A stretch of 64,000 bases of DNA from Oscillospiraceae bacterium (GTDB lineage Bacteria > Bacillota > Clostridia > Oscillospirales > Acutalibacteraceae). The translations under genes and the position numbers were made by a program. The notes beneath the pieces are model-generated. The model saw only the letters and a program-made list of their open reading frames with translations. It was not told where the DNA came from and searched no databases. Below, in pieces: positions 8,805-18,637 of this stretch. Numbering within the stretch: the stretch's first letter is position 1; each line of letters starts with the position of its first letter. Location: contig WRDW01000001.1 in NCBI GenBank assembly GCA_009779995.1, forward strand, positions 17,299 through 81,298, read 5' to 3'.

Positions 8805-9581
8805 ATGCTAACCTGGCTGAAAAAATACAAAATCATCTTCGAAACCCTCGTGGCGGCCTCGCTCACCGTCATGGGTGTGCTGGTCAGTATCGCGGCGATG
8901 AATGTCAGTAAAAAGGCGAACGAAGCGAACAAATTAATCGTTCGGCAAAACGAACTGGTAGAACAGCAGTACGAGCTGGAACGGTATGGCGCGGAGCCGG
9001 TGTTCGATGTGCAATGGGAGATAGGCGAAGATGGACTGCCCTACTATGTCGTTAGAAACATTGGCGCGGAAATACACGACTTATGGTGTACCGTCACTTC
9101 TATCCTAAGCGTTTCATGCTATGACGATATTGATTTTGGTTTTCTTATTAAACGTGTTTGGAAAAGCGGAGGTGAATACGGGCAGTCCTCGCATTGGCGC
9201 ATTCCGATAGATCAGGAAGAGTTGCCTCTTGTTTTGCGCGTTATTGAAGAAGTTGATGGTATTTATCCTAGTTTTCCTTATTGGTTAGTATTTGAGTTGT
9301 CCTATAGAAATTATCGCAACGAGGCTTGTAGTAGTAAAATACGTGTCATTCCTTTAGGAAACATGATGCCTCGCAAAAATGGCATAGACTATGTTGAGCT
9401 TTTCCCATGGGGTCGTCTTAGCATTCAATTTGATTATAGCAATATTAAGTATTTCTTCAATGATTTAAGTGAACGTTTTTTATCGGAGCGTGAATTCGAC
9501 ATCACTATCTCTTATGTTCACGATGCTGAAGAAATTCGCGAAAAAGTTCAAGGAACAATAGCCAATTATTTTAGCAACTAG
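8805..9581 (+). CDS. Hypothetical protein with N-terminal transmembrane anchor
   Basis: [37 protein letters not shown]...; ORF intact, visibly AT-richer than flanks. Confidence 0.7.
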   Translation: MLTWLKKYKIIFETLVAASLTVMGVLVSIAAMNVSKKANEANKLIVRQNELVEQQYELERYGAEPVFDVQWEIGEDGLPYYVVRNIGAEIHDLWCTVTSILSVSCYDDIDFGFLIKRVWKSGGEYGQSSHWRIPIDQEELPLVLRVIEEVDGIYPSFPYWLVFELSYRNYRNEACSSKIRVIPLGNMMPRKNGIDYVELFPWGRLSIQFDYSNIKYFFNDLSERFLSEREFDITISYVHDAEEIREKVQGTIANYFSN

Positions 9582-9592
9582 GAGGCCACCCC

Positions 9593-11509
9593 ATGACCAC
9601 CCAAACCCTAACCACCGCCCAAGCCCTGACAAAATTCCTCGACAACCAATACATATCCTTCGACGGCCAAGAAGAAAAATTTGTCCACGGCGTGGCGACG
9701 ATTTTCGGGCACGGGATCGTGCTCGGCCTCGGCCAGGCGCTTGACCGCGACCCCGGCGGGCTCGTCTATTACCAGGGCAAAAACGAGCAGGGCATGGCCC
9801 ACATGGCCGCGGGCTACGCCAAGCAGAACAACAGAAGAAAAATCATCGCGGTGGCAAGCAGCATAGGCCCGGGCGCGGCCAATATGGTTACGGCGGCGGC
9901 CTGCGCCAGCGTGAACAACATCCCCCTGCTGCTGCTCCCGGGCGACACCTACGCCACCCGCCAGCCCGACCCCGTCCTCCAGCAGCTGGAGCAGGAGCAC
10001 GACGACTCGATCACGACAAACGACGCCTTCCGGCCTGTTTGCAAATACTGGGCGCGCATCAACCGGCCTGAGCAGCTCATGAGCGCGATGATCCACGCCA
10101 TGCGCGTGCTCACCGACCCGGCCCAGACCGGCGCGGTGTGCATCGCCCTGCCCCAGGACGTCCAGGGGGAGGCCCATAACTTCCCTGAGAGCTTTTTCGC
10201 CAGGCGCATGCACAGGATCGACAGGCCCCTGCCCACCGGTTGGGCCCTCGTGGAAGCCATTGAGCTGATCGAAGCGGCGAAGCGCCCCCTGATCATCTGC
10301 GGCGGCGGCGTGCGATATTCAGAAGCTGGCGAAGCCCTCACAGCCTTCTGCGAGACATGTAAAATTCCCTTCGCGGAGACTCAGGCGGGCAAGAGCGCGG
10401 CCCCGGCGAGCAGCGCGTACAATCTGGGCGGCATAGGCGTCACGGGCAACAGCGCGGCGAACACGCTTGCCAAGCAGGCCGACCTGGTGATCTCGATTGG
10501 CTCACGCCTGTCTGACTTCACGACGTCGTCAAAGTGGCTTTTCAATGAGAATTGCAAATTCCTGAACATAAACCTGAGCAAGTTTCACGCGCAGAAGCTG
10601 GACGCAGCTTACTTAATCGGCGACGCGAAAACCACCCTGTGTCAATTGCGGGCATCGCTTGAGGGCTATCAGGCCCAGTGGGGAGAGGCCATCGCCCAGG
10701 CCAAGTCAAACTGGAAAGACGAAATGCAGCGCCTGGCCGATTACAAATATGATGAGGACTTTAAAACACTCGTTGAGGCCCAAAACCCCGCCAGCATCGA
10801 AGAGTTTATGCGCGATTTGGGCGGCACCCTCACGCAAACTGAGGCTATATGCGCGATCAGAGAGCACATCGCCCCGGACGCCATTGTCGTGGGCGCTTCG
10901 GGCAGCCTGCCAGGCGATTTGCAGCGCATGTGGGAAACCGACGCAAAAGACAGCTATCACATGGAGTACGGCTACAGCACCATGGGCTACGAAGTCGCCG
11001 CGACGCTGGGCTGCAAGCTGGCCGACCCCGCAAAAGAATGCTACACCATGCTCGGCGACGGCAGCTTTTTGATGCTGCACAGCGAGCTTGTCACGGCTAC
11101 ACAAGAAAACAAAAAGATTAATTTGCTGCTGTTCGACAACGCGGGCTTTGGCTGCATCAACAATCTCCAAATGGGCAGCGGCGTGGGCAACCTGGGGACT
11201 GAGTTCAGATATAGAGACGCAACCGGCCTGAACGGCGCATTTTTAAACATTGACTACGCCGCCATGGGCGAGGCCATGGGCGCCGTGGGCTACCGGGTGA
11301 AGACGAAAGCCGAGCTCATTGCCGCCCTCAAAGATAGCAAGCTGCAATCGAAGTGCACGATTATCGACATGAAGGTGCTCCCAAAAACCATGACAGACGG
11401 CTACGGCGGCTGGTGGCACTGCGGGTTGGCTTCGGTAAATGCCAGCGAGGTTGGGGCAAAGGCCTATGAGAGCAAAGAGGCCGAGTTGAAGAAGGCACGC
11501 CAGTATTAA
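9593..11509 (+). CDS. iolD: 3D-(3,5/4)-trihydroxycyclohexane-1,2-dione acylhydrolase (ThDP-dependent)
   Basis: 638 aa; [56 protein letters not shown] ThDP region. Confidence 0.93.
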   Translation: MTTQTLTTAQALTKFLDNQYISFDGQEEKFVHGVATIFGHGIVLGLGQALDRDPGGLVYYQGKNEQGMAHMAAGYAKQNNRRKIIAVASSIGPGAANMVTAAACASVNNIPLLLLPGDTYATRQPDPVLQQLEQEHDDSITTNDAFRPVCKYWARINRPEQLMSAMIHAMRVLTDPAQTGAVCIALPQDVQGEAHNFPESFFARRMHRIDRPLPTGWALVEAIELIEAAKRPLIICGGGVRYSEAGEALTAFCETCKIPFAETQAGKSAAPASSAYNLGGIGVTGNSAANTLAKQADLVISIGSRLSDFTTSSKWLFNENCKFLNINLSKFHAQKLDAAYLIGDAKTTLCQLRASLEGYQAQWGEAIAQAKSNWKDEMQRLADYKYDEDFKTLVEAQNPASIEEFMRDLGGTLTQTEAICAIREHIAPDAIVVGASGSLPGDLQRMWETDAKDSYHMEYGYSTMGYEVAATLGCKLADPAKECYTMLGDGSFLMLHSELVTATQENKKINLLLFDNAGFGCINNLQMGSGVGNLGTEFRYRDATGLNGAFLNIDYAAMGEAMGAVGYRVKTKAELIAALKDSKLQSKCTIIDMKVLPKTMTDGYGGWWHCGLASVNASEVGAKAYESKEAELKKARQY

Positions 11510-12087
11510 GAGTGCAAATCCTTCCAATCCCCGGCGTTTCCCAGCACTTTGGGTTCCACCGGAAAATATGGCCCGTTGTCGGTAGCCAGCCACACCACAG
11601 GCGCGGCCAGTTTCACACGCTCCTCCACGGGAATGCTTTCGTCCATGAGCCGCTGGTCAACTAGCGTGTTGCGGATTTTGCACAGGAAAACGGTGTTGCC
11701 CATCAGCGGGATAGTCTTTTTGACCTCGAGTTCGTAAACCCAGGGGCTGTCCGCCAGCACGGGGACATCCAGCACCGCGCCGCGCGCTATGGCCATGGGG
11801 GCCTCCATCTTGTTGGAGGAGCGCCCGGGGTGGTTGCCCAGGTAATCAGCCAGGGGCAGGAGAGGTTCTGTGACGAGATTGGCTGAAAAGATTTTCTCTT
11901 TTTTGATGCGGTCATGGGTCTCCTTTCCGCCGCCTATGCTGGCCATCACGCCCATCTTCAGGTCCCAACAGTAGCTGAACCAGGTGAACGTGCCGAAGTT
12001 GGGGCTGCCGTCCTTCTTGTTTGTGCCATACATGAACACCGCCTGGGGGCAAAAGCCGTTGCGCGCCTCGATTGAGATTTTTTCCAT
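11506..12087 (-). CDS. Flavin reductase-family protein
   Basis: [53 protein letters not shown]...[10 protein letters not shown]. Confidence 0.82.
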   Translation of the reverse strand: MEKISIEARNGFCPQAVFMYGTNKKDGSPNFGTFTWFSYCWDLKMGVMASIGGGKETHDRIKKEKIFSANLVTEPLLPLADYLGNHPGRSSNKMEAPMAIARGAVLDVPVLADSPWVYELEVKKTIPLMGNTVFLCKIRNTLVDQRLMDESIPVEERVKLAAPVVWLATDNGPYFPVEPKVLGNAGDWKDLHS

Positions 12088-12090
12088 TGG

Positions 12091-12537
12091 TTATGCTCCT
12101 TCGTTCTCAAGATTTTGAATGATTTTTCGCAGTTGGTTCTCGAACGCCGTGATCTCGTCATCTGAAAAACCCCGGTAAAAAATTTCGCTCATCCTGTCCG
12201 ATATCCAGTCGTATTTTTCGCGGTATTCATGCGCCTTTTCCGTCGCCTCGATGAAGATTTGCCGGCGGTTCTCCCTGTCCGGGATGCGCCGCGCCAGGCC
12301 CCCGGCCTCCATGCGGTCCAGCATGCTCGTCAGGGTCGTCTTCGCCAGCGATGTCAGCTGCCCCAGCCGCGTGATGGTCATGCTCCCGTGCTCCCACAGC
12401 ACATAGAGGATGCGCCCCTGCGCGCCGTTGAAGACTTCCACGCCGCACTCTTTCAGCAGCGTTTCGCCCACCCGCCCGCTCAGGTGCCGTATTCGGGACA
12501 TCAGGAACCCGCCGTAGGTTTTCATCATACGCATCAC
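12091..12537 (-). CDS. MarR-family transcriptional regulator
   Basis: winged-helix: GRILYVLWEHGSMTITRLGQLTSLAKTTLTSMLDRMEAGGLARRIPDRENRRQIFI. Confidence 0.9.
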   Translation of the reverse strand: MMRMMKTYGGFLMSRIRHLSGRVGETLLKECGVEVFNGAQGRILYVLWEHGSMTITRLGQLTSLAKTTLTSMLDRMEAGGLARRIPDRENRRQIFIEATEKAHEYREKYDWISDRMSEIFYRGFSDDEITAFENQLRKIIQNLENEGA

Positions 12538-12549
12538 CTCCTATATAGA

Positions 12550-12578
12550 ATAGTACCATATAGAATTATAATTGTCAA
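12550..12578 (-). promoter_or_regulatory. Promoter of the MarR gene overlapping the iolE start region
   Basis: Minus strand TTGACA (12578-12573) - 17 nt - TACTAT (12555-12550); plus-strand TATAAT at 12567-12572. Confidence 0.7.
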
Positions 12579-12590
12579 GGAGAAATTTCT

Positions 12591-13481
12591 ATGGCTTTCA
12601 AAAATGTGCAACTCGGCATCGCCCCCATCGCCTGGACCAACGACGACATGCCCGATCTCGGCGGCGAGAACACCTTCGAGCAGTGCGTGAGCGAGATGGC
12701 CCTGGCGGGCTTCACCGGCTGCGAGGTTGGCAACAAGTACCCCGCCGACAAAGCCGTTCTCAAAAAGGCCCTCGACCTGCGCGGCCTGACCATCTGCAAC
12801 CGCTGGTTTTCGAGTTTTCTCGCGAGCAAGCCATTTGAGGAAGTGGCCAAAGAGTTCGAAGAGCAGCTGGACTTCCTGTCGTATCTCGGCGCGAAATGCA
12901 TCGGGGCCTCCGAGCAGAGCTTCAGCGTCCAGGGCACAGGCAAGGCCGTTTTCGCCGAAAAGCCCGTCCTTGACGACGCGGGCTGGGATCGCCTGTGCAC
13001 AGGCCTGAACATGCTCGGCGAAATCGCCGCCGCGCGCGGCATGAAATTGACCTTTCACCACCACATGGGCACGGTCGTCCAAACAGAAGACGAAATCGAC
13101 AGGCTCATGCAGGGCACCGACCCGGCGCTGGTCAACCTGCTGTTCGATTCCGGGCACCTGAGCTTCGCCGGTATCGACCCTGTCAAAGTCCTGCGAAAGC
13201 ATGTGCATCGCGTGGCCCACGTGCACCTGAAGGACATCCGGCCTGCCATCGTGCAGCGTGTGCGTGATGAAAAGCTCAGCTTTTTGCAGGCGGTGCGCCT
13301 GGGCGCGTTCACCGTCCCCGGGGACGGCAGCGTGGACTTCGCCCCCCTGTTCGCGATTCTCGAAGGCGCGGGCTACGAGGGCTGGTTCGTCGTGGAGGCC
13401 GAGCAGGACCCCGCCCTGGCCAATCCCTTCGAGTATGCGCTGAAGGCCAGGAAGTATATCAGGGAGACGGCGGGGCTGTAG
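12591..13481 (+). CDS. iolE: Myo-inosose-2 dehydratase
   Basis: [61 protein letters not shown]. Confidence 0.93.
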   Translation: MAFKNVQLGIAPIAWTNDDMPDLGGENTFEQCVSEMALAGFTGCEVGNKYPADKAVLKKALDLRGLTICNRWFSSFLASKPFEEVAKEFEEQLDFLSYLGAKCIGASEQSFSVQGTGKAVFAEKPVLDDAGWDRLCTGLNMLGEIAAARGMKLTFHHHMGTVVQTEDEIDRLMQGTDPALVNLLFDSGHLSFAGIDPVKVLRKHVHRVAHVHLKDIRPAIVQRVRDEKLSFLQAVRLGAFTVPGDGSVDFAPLFAILEGAGYEGWFVVEAEQDPALANPFEYALKARKYIRETAGL

Positions 13482-13618
13482 GGGCGGCAACCTGCCGCCC
13501 TGGTCATAAATAAACAGCATTGCGTCTTTGTCATAATGTTCTGCGGGCGACAGGTGGGTTAGGATGCGACCGAAGAGGAAGCATTCTCCCACAACGCCTT
13601 AGCGTTGCCGCCCCTACA
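13480..13618. repeat. Intergenic inverted repeat (family B, tgtaggggcggca ... tgccgcccctaca)
   Basis: tgtaggggcggcaac ... gttgccgcccctaca arms ~140 nt apart. Confidence 0.75.
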
Positions 13619-13627
13619 AAGGACCCC

Positions 13628-14524
13628 ATGAAAATTTCCTTTTTCACTTACCTGCAATACGCCTGGGGCAACCGGAAATCCATCGCCTCCCACGAGGGCT
13701 ATGTCGATTATACGCGGCGCTGCGCCGCAAGGCCTGCCGCCGCCTATTGGACGCAGAACAGCGCCCGCGCCGGGGCTTTTCCCGGGAGCGACAGCGGCTG
13801 GCGCTATGTGTTTGAACGGCTGCCCGTACATGACAGGCTGCTACAAGAATATGGCCTGAACGAAATCGCGGGGCAGGGAAATGCATTCGACCGCTCGTTG
13901 CGCCTGATGGACTGGCTCACGGCGCACAGCTGTTATAATGGCATGGAGATCCGCGCCTGCTATCGCTTCCAGGGCAAAAAAGAGGACAGCCTGCGCATTT
14001 TGCGCTATGCCTATGGCGGGGGTTTTCGGCGCGCGGTCAATTGCAGACATAAGGCCTATGTTTTCGCCGATTGCCTTATTGCAGCCGGCATTCACGCCAT
14101 TCCCATCGGCATGGAGAGCCGCACCTGGCGCCCGGACGAGGATACAGTGACCCCGACGCCCTGCCATTTTGTCGTGCACGTTTGGCTGCCGGAAGAACAG
14201 CGCTGGGTGATGTTCGACCCCTCGTTCAATTCCTATATCACAGACAAGGCAGGCCGCACGCTGGATTTAATCGAAATTCATGAATTGCACCGGCAGGGCG
14301 AAGCAATGAACGCGGCGCGGTATGATTTCAACGGCACGCAGGACTGCCGGGCGAGCTATCTCAATGGCTTCATCCTGGGCAGCTTGCTGGAAATCCAAGC
14401 CTGGGACGGCAGTGACCGCAAGGGCGGCCTGCGCAATTATCTTTTGCCCGAGAATGTGCCAAAGACAAACAAAGACACCCGGGCTATCACAACAACGGAG
14501 CTATTGGCGGAACCGATTATGTAG
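13628..14524 (+). CDS. Transglutaminase-like domain protein
   Basis: NCRHKAYVFADCLIAAGIHAIPIG...CHFVVHVWLPEEQRWVMFDPSF: Cys/His/Asp triad pattern. Confidence 0.8.
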   Translation: MKISFFTYLQYAWGNRKSIASHEGYVDYTRRCAARPAAAYWTQNSARAGAFPGSDSGWRYVFERLPVHDRLLQEYGLNEIAGQGNAFDRSLRLMDWLTAHSCYNGMEIRACYRFQGKKEDSLRILRYAYGGGFRRAVNCRHKAYVFADCLIAAGIHAIPIGMESRTWRPDEDTVTPTPCHFVVHVWLPEEQRWVMFDPSFNSYITDKAGRTLDLIEIHELHRQGEAMNAARYDFNGTQDCRASYLNGFILGSLLEIQAWDGSDRKGGLRNYLLPENVPKTNKDTRAITTTELLAEPIM

Positions 14525-14602
14525 GGGACGGCCTCCTGGACGTCCCTGGCCATTAAAATGAAGCTTTTGCTTGGGGCGTCGGGGACGCCGCCCCCTACAC
14601 AA
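14521..14602. repeat. Intergenic inverted repeat (family B)
   Basis: gtaggggacggcctcctggacgtccctggcc ... ggggcgtcggggacgccgccccctac. Confidence 0.7.
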
Positions 14603-14624
14603 TAAACACATAAGGAGAACTCAC

Positions 14625-15629
14625 ATGCTAAACATCGGTATCATCGGCGCGGGGCGCATCGGCAAAGTACATACCCAGTCCATCGCGAATTATGTCCGCA
14701 CGGCAAAGGTCGTCGCAATCGCTGACCCATTTCTGCCGGACGAGACCATCCAGTGGGCGAAGAATCTCGGCATCGCGAAAATCACGAAGGATCACGCGGA
14801 CATCATCAACGATCCGGCCATCGACCTGGTGCTCATCTGCTCGAGCTCCGACACCCACTCGCAGATCTCCCTGGAGGCCATCGCGGCGGGCAAGCACGTG
14901 TTCTGCGAAAAGCCCATCGACCTTGACGTAGATCGCATCAACGCCGTGCTGGCGGCCCTCGCGGCCAAGCCGGCGCTCAAGTACACCGTAGGCTTCAACC
15001 GCAGGTTCGACCACAATTTCCGGGCCCTGCGCAAGGCCGTTGAGAATGGGAAAATCGGCAAAGTGGAGCTGGTGAAGGTCACCTCCCGCGACCCCGCCCC
15101 CCCCAGCGCGGAGTACGCGGCGCGCTCCGGCGGCATCTTCATGGATATGACCATCCACGATTTCGACATGGTGCGCTATCTCTCCGGCGAAGAAGTCGAG
15201 TCGGTGTTTGTACAGCCCGCGGTTCTCGTCGACCCGGCCATAGGCGAAGCCGGTGACTTCGACAGCGCGGTGATCACCATGAAGCTGCGCAGCGGCGCCC
15301 TGGCCGTGATCGACAACAGCCGCCGCTGCGCCTATGGCTACGACCAGCGCGCGGAGGTCTTCGGCTCCCTGGGCGCGGCCGTGAGCGGCAACGACGCCGC
15401 CTCCAACGCCCAGGTGTGGAGCGGCGCCGGCGTCACCGGGGAAAAGCCGCTCTATTTCTTCCTGGAGCGCTATATGCAAGCATTTGCGACTGAAGTTGAG
15501 GAGTTCATCGAGGCCGTGGTGAACGATACCCCCGTCCCCGTGGACGCCTACGCGGGCCTCGCGGCGGTGCTGATTGCCATCGCGGCGACAAAGTCGGCGA
15601 AGACGGGTCTGCCGGTGGTGGTGGGGTAA
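14625..15629 (+). CDS. iolG: Inositol 2-dehydrogenase (Gfo/Idh/MocA family)
   Basis: MLNIGIIGAGRIGKVHTQSI, HVFCEKPIDLDVDRI, YTVGFNRRFDHNF, GGIFMDMTIHDFDMVR. Confidence 0.92.
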   Translation: MLNIGIIGAGRIGKVHTQSIANYVRTAKVVAIADPFLPDETIQWAKNLGIAKITKDHADIINDPAIDLVLICSSSDTHSQISLEAIAAGKHVFCEKPIDLDVDRINAVLAALAAKPALKYTVGFNRRFDHNFRALRKAVENGKIGKVELVKVTSRDPAPPSAEYAARSGGIFMDMTIHDFDMVRYLSGEEVESVFVQPAVLVDPAIGEAGDFDSAVITMKLRSGALAVIDNSRRCAYGYDQRAEVFGSLGAAVSGNDAASNAQVWSGAGVTGEKPLYFFLERYMQAFATEVEEFIEAVVNDTPVPVDAYAGLAAVLIAIAATKSAKTGLPVVVG

Positions 15630-15800
15630 CGCACCCCCCCGGCGCTTCGCGCCACCCGGAGAACACCCCCCGGCGCTTCGCGCCACCCCCCTCAAAAGAG
15701 GGGGGCTATATGTGGACGATTGCAACATTTTGATAGAAGCACCCAAAGCCCCCCTCTTTGAGGGGGGTGGCCCCGAAGGGGCCGGGGGGTGTATGCGGAG
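15630..15800. repeat. Palindromic intergenic repeat element (family A)
   Basis: ccccccggcgcttcgcgccacccccctcaaaagaggggggc ... gcccccctctttgaggggggtggccccgaaggggccgggggg. Confidence 0.85.
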
Positions 15801-15807
15801 GCGCCCT

Positions 15808-16617
15808 ATGCAGGAATTCGGCTACCCGATGTTCAACGCGCAGTGCGTTATGCCCTTGACCAACACGATTGACCTCTACCCCAACATGTTGATGGACATC
15901 ACTGTGCATCGTCTGGGCTTTGGCGAGAGCGTTTCTTTTCACCTGCCGGACCAGGAGCTGGCCATAGTCTTAATTGAGGGCGAGGTGCAGTTCGATTGGG
16001 ACGACGGCTTTGCGCCGAAGATGGAGCAGGTGAGACGACCCAGTTGCATTGATGATCCGAGTTATTGCCTGCATGTGCCCAAAGGCGTGCGGGTGAGCGT
16101 GAGCGACATTAGCTCTTGGGAAGACAAAGACAGCGGCAAAACCAGTGAAATCCTTGTCCAATCCACAGAAAACAAAAATTCTTTCGAGCCCAAATTCTAC
16201 ACCCCGGAGAACACCCGCCGGGAGACCTTCGGGCAGGGGCAGTTCGAGGGCAAGGCAGAGCGCACCGTGACCACCTTTTTCGATTACGAATCCGCGCCAT
16301 ATTCCAACATGGTGTGCGGCGAGATTCTCATCCCCCAGGGCGGGTGGAGCTCCTACCCGCCCCACGAGCACCCCCAGCCGGAGGTGTATTACTATCGCTT
16401 CGGCCACCCGGCGGGCTTCGGCGCGTGCTTCATCGACGACAACGTGTATATGATCAAAGACCGCTCCTTCGCGGCGATCCCGGGTGGTAAGTACCACCCC
16501 CAGGTGAACGCCCCTGGCTATGCCATGATGTACGTGTGGATGATCCGCCACTTCGACGGCTATCCCTGGACGGAGCGGAATTTTAAGCCGGCGCATCAGT
16601 GGTTGCTGGAGGGGTAG
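15808..16617 (+). CDS. iolB: 5-deoxy-glucuronate isomerase
   Basis: KuI/IolB cupin fold: PHEHPQPEVYYYRFGHPAGFGACFIDD...GKYHPQVNAPGYAMMYVWMIRH. Confidence 0.9.
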   Translation: MQEFGYPMFNAQCVMPLTNTIDLYPNMLMDITVHRLGFGESVSFHLPDQELAIVLIEGEVQFDWDDGFAPKMEQVRRPSCIDDPSYCLHVPKGVRVSVSDISSWEDKDSGKTSEILVQSTENKNSFEPKFYTPENTRRETFGQGQFEGKAERTVTTFFDYESAPYSNMVCGEILIPQGGWSSYPPHEHPQPEVYYYRFGHPAGFGACFIDDNVYMIKDRSFAAIPGGKYHPQVNAPGYAMMYVWMIRHFDGYPWTERNFKPAHQWLLEG

Positions 16618-16794
16618 CAGTGGGCTTTTTTGGAGCAGGATCAATCAGGGCTTTCGAAGGGGGCGTCCAAAAAAAATCTTATAATTCTTATACTGTTTAC
16701 TTTTGCTGTGTTCTGTGGTATGCTGAAGGGCGGGGACCCCTAGTTCCCGCCCTCTTGCTTTCCGCTCATCCCCCACGGGCTTCGCGGGTTTTGG

Positions 16795-16974
16795 TTACGC
16801 GATGGCCTCGATCACGCCGCCCACGGTTTTGAGTACCCTGTTCAGGCTCCTCTTCGCCTGGCGCGCGTACTTGGGCTCGGCCATCGCGCCGCCCACGGCG
16901 CCCAGCGCGCCGCCCACGGCCAGGCCGATGCCTACGCCCTTGGCGATGGTCACCGCCTGATGCTTCATCGTCAT
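16795..16974 (-). CDS. Small Gly/Ala-rich hydrophobic protein, 59 aa (not in supplied ORF track)
   Basis: Minus-strand ATG..TAA: MTMKHQAVTIAKGVGIGLAVGGALGAVGGAMAEPKYARQAKRSLNRVLKTVGGVIEAIA*; preceded by aaaggggatt. Confidence 0.7.
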   Translation of the reverse strand: MTMKHQAVTIAKGVGIGLAVGGALGAVGGAMAEPKYARQAKRSLNRVLKTVGGVIEAIA

Positions 16975-17079
16975 GTTGGAGAATCCCCTTTCAAAATTTT
17001 GAATGCGTCTTACGCTTCATGCGTTTTAACGCATTGTTATTATGGCCCCGCCGGGAAGCATTAATCGGAGGCGCGCGAA

Positions 17080-17568
17080 TTGGAAATATCTTATCAACTG
17101 AATCTCGTGCTGGTGGAGCCCGAGATCCCGCAGAACACCGGCAACGTGGCCCGCACCTGCGCCGCCACGGGCGCGCGGCTGCACCTGGTGGAGCCCATGG
17201 GCTTCCGGGTGGACGACGCCAAGCTCAAACGCGCGGGCCTGGACTACTGGCATATGCTGGACATCACGTATTACCCAAGCTTGCAGGCCTTTTTTGCGCA
17301 AAATAACGGCCCGTTTTTCTTCTTTTCAACCAAAGGCGCAAAAATTTACACCGAGCCCGCCTATCCACCGCAGGTCTATCTCGTCTTCGGCAAGGAGACC
17401 GCCGGCCTGCCCGAAGATTTATTGCGCGCGAATCTCGATCACGCCGTGCGATTGCCCATGCGCGAAGGCGCGCGCAGCCTGAACCTGTCCAACAGCGTCG
17501 CCGTCGGGGCCTTCGAGGTGCTGCGGCAGTGGGGGTTTCCGAATTTACAGAGGGAGGGCGTTTTATGA
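17080..17568 (+). CDS. trmL: tRNA (cytidine(34)-2'-O)-methyltransferase (SPOUT)
   Basis: LNLVLVEPEIPQNTGNVARTCAATGARLHLVEPMGF, YLVFGKETAGLPEDLL, RSLNLSNSVAVGAFEVLRQ. Confidence 0.93.
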   Translation: MEISYQLNLVLVEPEIPQNTGNVARTCAATGARLHLVEPMGFRVDDAKLKRAGLDYWHMLDITYYPSLQAFFAQNNGPFFFFSTKGAKIYTEPAYPPQVYLVFGKETAGLPEDLLRANLDHAVRLPMREGARSLNLSNSVAVGAFEVLRQWGFPNLQREGVL

Positions 17569-18584
17569 GAAAACTGTTTGCTGTGCTGCTTATCCTGGGG
17601 GTGCTGGGGCTTGGCGGATGCGGGGTTGGGGAGGTGCCCACGACCGAGCCCAGCACCGCGCCAACTACAGAACAGGCCACCGAGGAACAGCTCACCACGG
17701 AGGAGGTCACGACCACAAAGGTTTACCCGCCGCCGGTGCCGCCGGAGGTGGTGAATACGGAGTATGTGTTCACGACCTCTTGGGCGAAGACGCCAACGCA
17801 TTTCTATGCGACATCATTCACGTCGGTTGATGACGACTTGAAATGGGTTATGCTGCGCCGTGTTCCACTGAGCGATATATCCAAACCAGAGGAGCTTTCG
17901 CTTCCTAAAGAGTACAGAGGACATAAGCTTGAAAGAATAGATGTGTGCGGCATCACTGAACAATGGCTGTTTATTGATTGCCGATACGAAAAGTGGGAAG
18001 GCGATAGAATTGAAGACTATACTTGGTCGGACATACATGCATTGTTTCGCATTTCACTTGAAACACTTGAGGCAGAAGTAATAAGGGATGATGACGATTA
18101 TCATGGCAATACGTGGTATAACGCAGGGAGCAATTCGCTTATATTTTACTATAGCTATGATGAGAATTTTGAAGCCTTGCGGTTAGACACTGGTGAGCGC
18201 ATTGTGATTGAAAGGCCTGCTTTATACGGCGGGTTTTGGCACAACACGACAGACGGATTGATTGTCCGTGGGCTGGAAGGCGGAGACGGCTACGACGATG
18301 CTGCTGAAGTTATCGTTATCGACAGCAAGAACAATGCCACAGTTATGCCGTTCAAGGAGCTAAAGCTTATACCGCGTCCATGGGAAAGGGAATCCGAAAT
18401 CAAGGTGCCGCTCAATGACAAGGTAAAGAAAATGCTGGATTGGGACGACGACCAAGGCAACAGTACGTCCGGCTTGCAATCAATGGACGATATGATACTC
18501 GTTCTAGTGTGGGGAATCTACGGAAACTACGATGGCTACTTCCACGCCCTCTACGACCCCGCCACCGGCGCGGTGTTCCAATAA
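17565..18584 (+). CDS. Hypothetical lipoprotein
   Basis: MRKLFAVLLILGVLGLGGCG lipobox followed by Thr/Glu-rich linker; overlaps trmL stop (ATGA). Confidence 0.8.
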   Translation: MRKLFAVLLILGVLGLGGCGVGEVPTTEPSTAPTTEQATEEQLTTEEVTTTKVYPPPVPPEVVNTEYVFTTSWAKTPTHFYATSFTSVDDDLKWVMLRRVPLSDISKPEELSLPKEYRGHKLERIDVCGITEQWLFIDCRYEKWEGDRIEDYTWSDIHALFRISLETLEAEVIRDDDDYHGNTWYNAGSNSLIFYYSYDENFEALRLDTGERIVIERPALYGGFWHNTTDGLIVRGLEGGDGYDDAAEVIVIDSKNNATVMPFKELKLIPRPWERESEIKVPLNDKVKKMLDWDDDQGNSTSGLQSMDDMILVLVWGIYGNYDGYFHALYDPATGAVFQ

Positions 18585-18637
18585 AACTTCGCTTGGGGCG
18601 TCGGGGACGCCGCCCCCTACCATACAAGGAGGCCCCC

